This document shows positions 58,751 through 64,000 of a stretch of DNA of 64,000 bases, piece by piece. The position numbers were made by a program, and so were the translations under genes. The DNA is from an uncultured Methanobrevibacter sp. (GTDB lineage Archaea; Methanobacteriota; Methanobacteria; Methanobacteriales; Methanobacteriaceae), in NCBI RefSeq assembly GCF_902769175.1, contig NZ_CACXNW010000017.1, positions 38,136-102,135 of the forward strand. The letters run 5' to 3'. Every line of letters begins with the position of its first letter. The stretch's first letter is position 1. The notes beneath the pieces were generated by a model. The model was given only the letters and a program-made list of their open reading frames with translations. It was not told the origin of the DNA and did not search any database.

Positions 58751-59003
58751 ATTAATTAGGAAAATGGATAGTTTTTAACTATTCATTATATAAAAATGAG
58801 TTAAATTTATTAGGAAAATGGAGAGTTTTTACTATTCATTATATAAAAATGAGTTAAATTTATTAGGAAAATGGAGAGTTTTTACTATTCATTATATAAA
58901 AATGAGTTAAATTTATTAGGAAAATGGATAGTTTTTAACTATTCATTATATAAAAATGAGTTAAATTTATTAGGAAAATGGATAGTTTTTAACTATTCAT
59001 AAA
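58745..59003. repeat. Tandem repeat after adhesin 2, 53-54 bp unit, about 4.8 copies, starting at the stop codon
   Basis: AGTTAAATTTATTAGGAAAATG units start at 58745, 58799, 58852, 58905 and 58959. The first contains the adhesin 2 stop codon. Each unit has a GATAGTT/AACTAT-type hairpin followed by AT-rich sequence, giving serial terminator-like structures. Confidence 0.9.
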
Positions 59004-59060
59004 TTTTTTATATAAATATAAATAAAAAAGTAATTATTTAAAATTTTGAAAGGGGAAAAC

Positions 59061-62000
59061 ATGAAAAATGAAAAAATTATCTTTTCATTGTTATTATTTA
59101 TTATTTGTATTTTTAGCATTTCTGTAGTTAGCGCAGCAGAAGGCTCTGGGGATAATCTTATTGGGGAAGATAGCAATGAAAATATTATTCTAGAAACTAA
59201 TCTTGAGGAAACTGATGTATCCGTCGATAATAGTGTTCAGGATATGCTTAATGAGAATGTTTTAACAAGTGATAATGAAAAGCTTATTTTAGAGGATAAC
59301 ATTGGTTCTGTTGATGATGAAAGCGCCAATGAAAAGTCAGCGTTAAAAGAAGGTGGAACAAAATCCTTTACTGATTTAAATAGGACTATAAATGGCAATA
59401 ATGCCTCTGTTATCTATTTGAATGATGATTACTCTTATGACCCTAACACTGATTCTAATTTTAAAAATGGAATTGTACTTAATCGTAATTTGGAAATTCA
59501 TGGTGGAGACCATACCATAAACGGATCAAATACCGCTAAAGTATTGTGCAAAATAATCCTGATCTTAAGACTTACATATATGGTATTATTTTTGCAGATA
59601 CTTATAATATGCTATCCCTAAATGGAGAAGGTGGTGCTGTCTCTGATGTAACTGCAGTTATAAACTGCACCTTCATTTCTTGCCATTCAATGCTTGGCGG
59701 GGCGATTGCTTATTGTGATGCAATTAACTGTAGATTTATAAACAACTCTGCAGAAGCGGTAGCTGGAGCTATGATGAAAGGTAATGCAACTAACTGTGCC
59801 TTTATAAACAATATTGGCTTTGGCGGCTCAACATATGAAGTGAATGCATATGCTTGCGTTTTCACTGACAATGTAGAAGGTGACAGGAGCAATAATATGT
59901 ATGATGGTTATGCAGCTGCTTGCTATTTTGAAAATAACTGTTATGGAGAGGACGTTATCATCATACCTGCTACAATAAAGGCTCCCAATTTCAAGACTAC
60001 CTATAATTCTGGCGATAAGCTATTATTTGATGTCATTGCAGATTATAAGAAATATGATGATTTGAACGTTACTGTTGATGTTTATTCAAGAGGCAGACTG
60101 ATTGGCACTTATCAAGGTTTAAGCGGTGAAAATAATGGTTGTCTTATTGAATTGGATCCTGGCAAATATACCGCAACATTACATGCAGACAGTTATACTG
60201 GTGTGTCTAGCACAAATATAAATATAACTGTTTATATGGGATTTCCTATAATATCCGCTCCAGATTTTTATACAACTGTAGATAGCGATGAAACATTTTT
60301 CATAAATGTAAAAAATGAAGATGGCCTGCCTATAGTCGATGGTTCTGTAGAAATGGTTTTTAAGGGCAGTCTTGCTAATTATACTGCTGAGAGTACTAGT
60401 GATGAAAATGGTGAAATTCGTGTGCCAATTAAAGGATTTCTCCCTGGCACATACCATGTGGATATTCATTTTCTAGAAGACGAGTTTTATGAGGAGGAAT
60501 ACAATACTTCTACAGTTTTCATTATGTATCCTACTAAACTCAATATTGAAGTTGGAGATTTAATTGCTCATCAAGAGGGCAATGCCACTTTTGAATTGTA
60601 TTATTTAGACAATGAGACATTGAATCCATGCCCTAATGAAACATTGAAAATCTTTATTATTGATGGAGAGGGAAACATATTGCTTAGTGATGTAATATCT
60701 CTTAATTCAGAGGGAAAGGCAACTGTTCCAATCACTCCAATCACTAATGCAAACATAAGCTTTTTAGGGGAATTTCTAGGTAATCCTAATGAGAACAAGT
60801 ATAATGTAACTTTCAATATCACTGAAGCAATTGTTGAGGATATGGGAATCATTATTGATGTGAAAGCTGAAGACATTCTCATTAATCAAACAGCAAGGAT
60901 TACAGTAAATCTCACTGATATTAATGAGAATCCTGTCATCAATGGAAAGGTTCTTTTAACCTTTGATGATGGCACAGAAGGTGTGGAAATTCCTATTGAT
61001 GGAAGTGCCACTTTCTTTGAAGTGGAATTTGGCAATACAAGTCTGGCTAAGGATGTTAATGTCACAGCCATTTATCTTCCAAAAAACAAAAGCGGTTATA
61101 TTACTTCAAACAGTTCATATATCTTTAAAGTGAAAAGAATAGGCACTGCATTGCATGTTGAAAATATCACTGTTCCTTATTTAAGTACTGAAAATTATTC
61201 CATATCTCTTATGGATGAATTTGGCATGCCTCTTAGTGGATTAAACTTATATCTCTCCCTTAATGAGGACATATTTGCCATGCCTACTGATAATTATGGT
61301 AAAGTGATGTTCAGGATTGGTGATTTTATGCCTAATGCATATCTTGGAACTGTTAGTTTTGGAGGCAATGATGATTATCTCCCTTCTGATGCTAACTTTA
61401 AAATAGTTATTGAAAGGCTTAAAACAGATTTGATCATTGAAGCAGATAATCTCTTTGCTCATGATGAGTGCATTGCAAAAATCCATCTTGAAAGTGACCA
61501 TTCAGCTTTAGCTCATCAAGAAGTATTCGTTACAATTGCCGATGAATTAGGTAATGTATTGCTTGACAGCGAAATCTTTGAAACTGATGAAATGGGTGTT
61601 ATTAATGTTCCATTCACTCCTATAATCAGTGGCCATATTTACATTACCGGCAGATACGATGGAAAGGATATTTTTGCACCTAATGTAACCAGCAGTGATG
61701 TTTTTGTTGGTTCAATAGGGGTATGACTAATACTGTTGGAATAAGAACAGGTATGGAGAGTGATGTTTTTGTTGGTTCAATAGGAGTCCTATTAAATGTC
61801 TCTGCTGAAGATACTCTTGTTCATGGCAAATCAAAAATAGTTGTGGATATTGGGGACACTAATGGCAATCCAGTTAATGGATCACTTGTCTTAAGCTTTG
61901 ATGACGGCACTCCTGATGCTGTCCTTCAACTTAACGGCACTGTAAAAACTGTAGAATATGTCTATGACAATGCCAATATCTCTAAGATTGTCAATGTCAC

Positions 62001-63846
62001 TGCAGCATTCAATTCTACAGAACATGCAGGATATGCTTACTCTGAAAATTCAACTAAGTTTAATGTAGGTAAAGTGAAGACACGGATTGGATTCCAAGCG
62101 GATTATCTTAGGGCTCATCAGGAATCTTTTATCATATTCACTTTATATTATATTGGTCGGGATTCTGCAGAGATAATTCAAAACGAATCATTGAAAATCA
62201 TGATTAATGATGAAATTGGAAACATACTCTTTGATGATGAATTATTGACTGATTCTAATGGAGAGGTAAAGGTAACTTTCACTCCAATTTCTGGTGCTGA
62301 TTTAAGTATTGCTGCTTCATTTGATGGAGATTCTGAGAAAATGAAGTATAATTCCACTCAAACCATTTTAGAATTAGGCGTAAATGCTATGAGTGCCGAC
62401 AGTGATATGGATGTTGAAGGAGCATTCATTGACCATAATGGAAACATTACAGTGAATCTTGCAGATGCTAATGGCAATCCAGTAACTGGAGGCAAGCTTG
62501 TCTTAAACTTTAGTGATGGCACAGAAAGCATGGAAATTCCTATTGATGGCAGCAGCACCAGTTATTCTTTCGGATTCAACAACACTGATTTTGCAAAGAA
62601 TGTAACTGTAACTGTAACTTTCATTCCTGAACAAAATAGCGGATATAATGGTTTCCATAAGGATTTCATTTTTATTGTAGATAGAATTAAAACAATGATT
62701 GCAGCAGATAACATTTCCGTTCAATATAATGAAGAAAATTATTTGGAAGTTACTTTAAAAGACATGGATAATAAAGCATTAAGTGGTTTAAATTTATCCG
62801 TATTTTTGATGAACCTTTCAGATTACATTACTGATGGGGATGGAAAAATATTTATCCCAACTAAGGACTTGGATGTCAATAAGTATTATCTATGGATTGA
62901 TTTTAAGGGAAATGAGATGTATCAGCCTTCAAGAGCAGTAGCATCAATAAATGTTGAAGATGTCGTCCCTGTCCGCTTCATTGACACTGAACTTACTGTA
63001 ACCGTTACAAACATTTCCTATGGTGATGTGGAAGTCATAAGCTTCACTTTAAGGGATAAAAAAGGGAATCCGTTAACCGGCAAGATCAATGTAACTGTTG
63101 GAGAGAGGACTGAAGAAGCAAATGTCACTAATGGTGAAGGTTCAATTGAGATTAGGAACTTAAGTGCAGACACTTATCCTGTTGTAGCTAATTTCCAAGG
63201 AAATGCAACTCATGGAGCATCAGTTGGCACAAATTACTTCAAAGTATCCAGAAATGGAACCCAAATCATATTTGAAGATATGAACACTACTGCAGTTGCT
63301 CCAAGTGATGGTAAAATTGGAGAATGGTTCTACTTCACTTTAAAGGATGCAAATGGAAGACCTTTGGCAAACACTCCAATGCAAATAGGATTCAATGGTG
63401 TTGTCTATACCTATGAGAAGGATGGAATCTGTACCGATGAAAACGGAATCGCTAAGCTTCAAATAAACCTTGGATACAGAGGAGACTACACATTTGCAAT
63501 ATGCTACTTAGGAGATGAAAACTATAAAGCATCATTTGCAGTTGCTAAGATAACTGTAAAAGAGCAAACTCCTACACTGACTGTTCCTGACATGTCATAT
63601 GCAATTGGCGAAAAAACCAAGACATTAACTGCAACATTCAAGACTGAATATGGAAATCCAATTGCAAATAAGTGGATTACTTTCACAGTTAATGGAAAAA
63701 TCTACAAAGGCAAAACAAATGAAAATGGTATTGTTAGTGTTAAGATAAGCATTGCAAAGCCAGGAACTTATGCTGTTGTAGCCAATTATGTTGGAGACAG
63801 TACTTACAATGCTGTCAATCAAACGGCGATTTTAAATATAATTTAA
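59061..63846 (+). pseudogene. Adhesin-like protein 3 (beta-helix plus Ig-like repeats), frameshift and 65-bp insertion
   Basis: Starts at ATG 59061 behind AAAGGGG. Signal peptide (IIFSLLLFIICIFSISVVSA), acidic linker, beta-helix domain (AVINCTFISCHSMLGGAIAY), then Ig-like domains similar to adhesin 2. First lesion near 59545: the frame ends after NTAKVL, and the next frame resumes QNNPDLKTYIYGIIFADTY. Second lesion: a 65-bp insertion at about 61720-61784 bounded by a 26-bp direct repeat (GTGATGTTTTTGTTGGTTCA) shifts the frame, after which LLNVSAEDTLVHGK continues to the stop at 63846. Without these lesions the protein would have 1573 residues. The closing domains match adhesin 2 almost exactly. 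Confidence 0.85.
61694..61784 (+). repeat. 26-bp direct repeat flanking a 39-bp insert in adhesin 3
   Basis: AGTGATGTTTTTGTTGGTTC plus AATAGG occurs at 61694-61719 and 61759-61784. The 39 bp between them have no counterpart in adhesin 2. The 65-bp displacement is not a multiple of three. Confidence 0.85.
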
Positions 63847-63852
63847 TTGGAT

Positions 63853-63887
63853 TAGGAAAATTGTTGTTTTAAATGGTTATTTTCCTA
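63853..63887 (+). terminator. Hairpin after adhesin 3
   Basis: TAGGAAAA (63853-63860) and TTTTCCTA (63880-63887), followed by seven T. It resembles the hairpins after adhesin 2. 63888-64000 is AT-rich with no recognised gene. Confidence 0.6.
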
Positions 63888-64000
63888 TTTTTTTATTGTT
63901 ATGAGAGGGTGTCACAAATTTTGAAAAAAAATCTAATTCATGATCCCAATTTTTTTTTTTTAATTTTTTCCAAAATCCAAAAAATTCTTTTTATTTTTTT

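Noticed and set aside
63904..63925. GAGGGTGTCACAAATTTTG as an insertion-sequence end
   Set aside because: It resembles some transposon termini, but no transposase or matching second end lies in the window.
1..64000. tRNA, rRNA or other structured RNA genes
   Set aside because: I looked for GC-rich islands in the spacers; none has the features of a tRNA or rRNA. Only 39.2-39.6 kb stood out, and it reads better as a gene remnant.

Overview
This is a very AT-rich archaeal window that looks like a gut or rumen Methanobrevibacter (order Methanobacteriales). The lineage call rests on: the coenzyme F430 synthetase gene cfbE (methanogenesis cofactor); archaeal-type aIF5A, an HMf-type histone, PyrI and RibL; a fused NADP phosphatase/NAD kinase; archaeal BRE/TATA promoters of the form CGAAAnnTTTATA; and several large 'adhesin-like' surface proteins (signal peptide, beta-helix repeats, Ig-like repeats) typical of this genus. 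The species cannot be named from the sequence alone.

Layout. 1-2.7 kb: a broken protein ADP-ribosylation module (SirTM sirtuin plus zinc-type macrodomain), preceded at the left edge by the start of a secreted protein. 2.9-17.6 kb: housekeeping genes, namely a DUF169 protein, a PRTase-type regulator, a Gfo/Idh/MocA dehydrogenase, tetrapyrrole/F430 synthesis (hemC, cfbE), NAD(P) phosphorylation, a polyamine-hypusine cluster (pdaD, eif5A, speB, then an ornithine cyclodeaminase-like gene) and adenine deaminase. 18-20 kb: an adhesin-like protein with a C39-like cysteine peptidase domain. 20.3-38.9 kb: flavin and Fe-S proteins, a SIS-domain protein, Hsp20 with an elaborate promoter, histone, a Nog1-like GTPase, AMMECR1, TldD, PyrI, an EamA-type membrane protein, a GMC oxidoreductase, SecF/SecD, flavodoxin, ArgC, RibL and HisA. 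39-47.5 kb: a nickel/peptide-type ABC importer (nikABCDE-like) with one GNAT acetyltransferase inside the operon and a paralogue nearby that shares its promoter architecture. 47.9-50.8 kb: a nudC-like gene with an in-frame stop, truA and a second DUF447 protein. 51-64 kb: three consecutive adhesin-like genes, all disrupted.

Two patterns stand out. First, disruption is concentrated in accessory genes: the SirTM gene, the macrodomain gene, all four adhesin-like genes, nudC and a remnant at 39.2-39.6 kb carry frameshifts or stops, whereas the housekeeping genes in between read through cleanly. The macrodomain frameshift lies exactly in a TTGA tetranucleotide repeat, where loss of one copy restores the frame. 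Second, almost every longer intergenic space holds a short tandem repeat (13-83 bp units), and in at least five places the repeat unit begins at or spans the stop codon of the upstream gene, so gene tails have been tandemly multiplied.

Regulatory structure is also visible: three pairs of GTATAC-type palindromes about 20 bp apart around two hsp20 promoters; a GTATTAC-N25-GTAATAC operator shared by the nik operon and the upstream GNAT gene; a 37-bp promoter element shared by adhesin 1 and the left-edge gene; and two copies of a ~97-bp inverted-repeat element, each between convergent genes.
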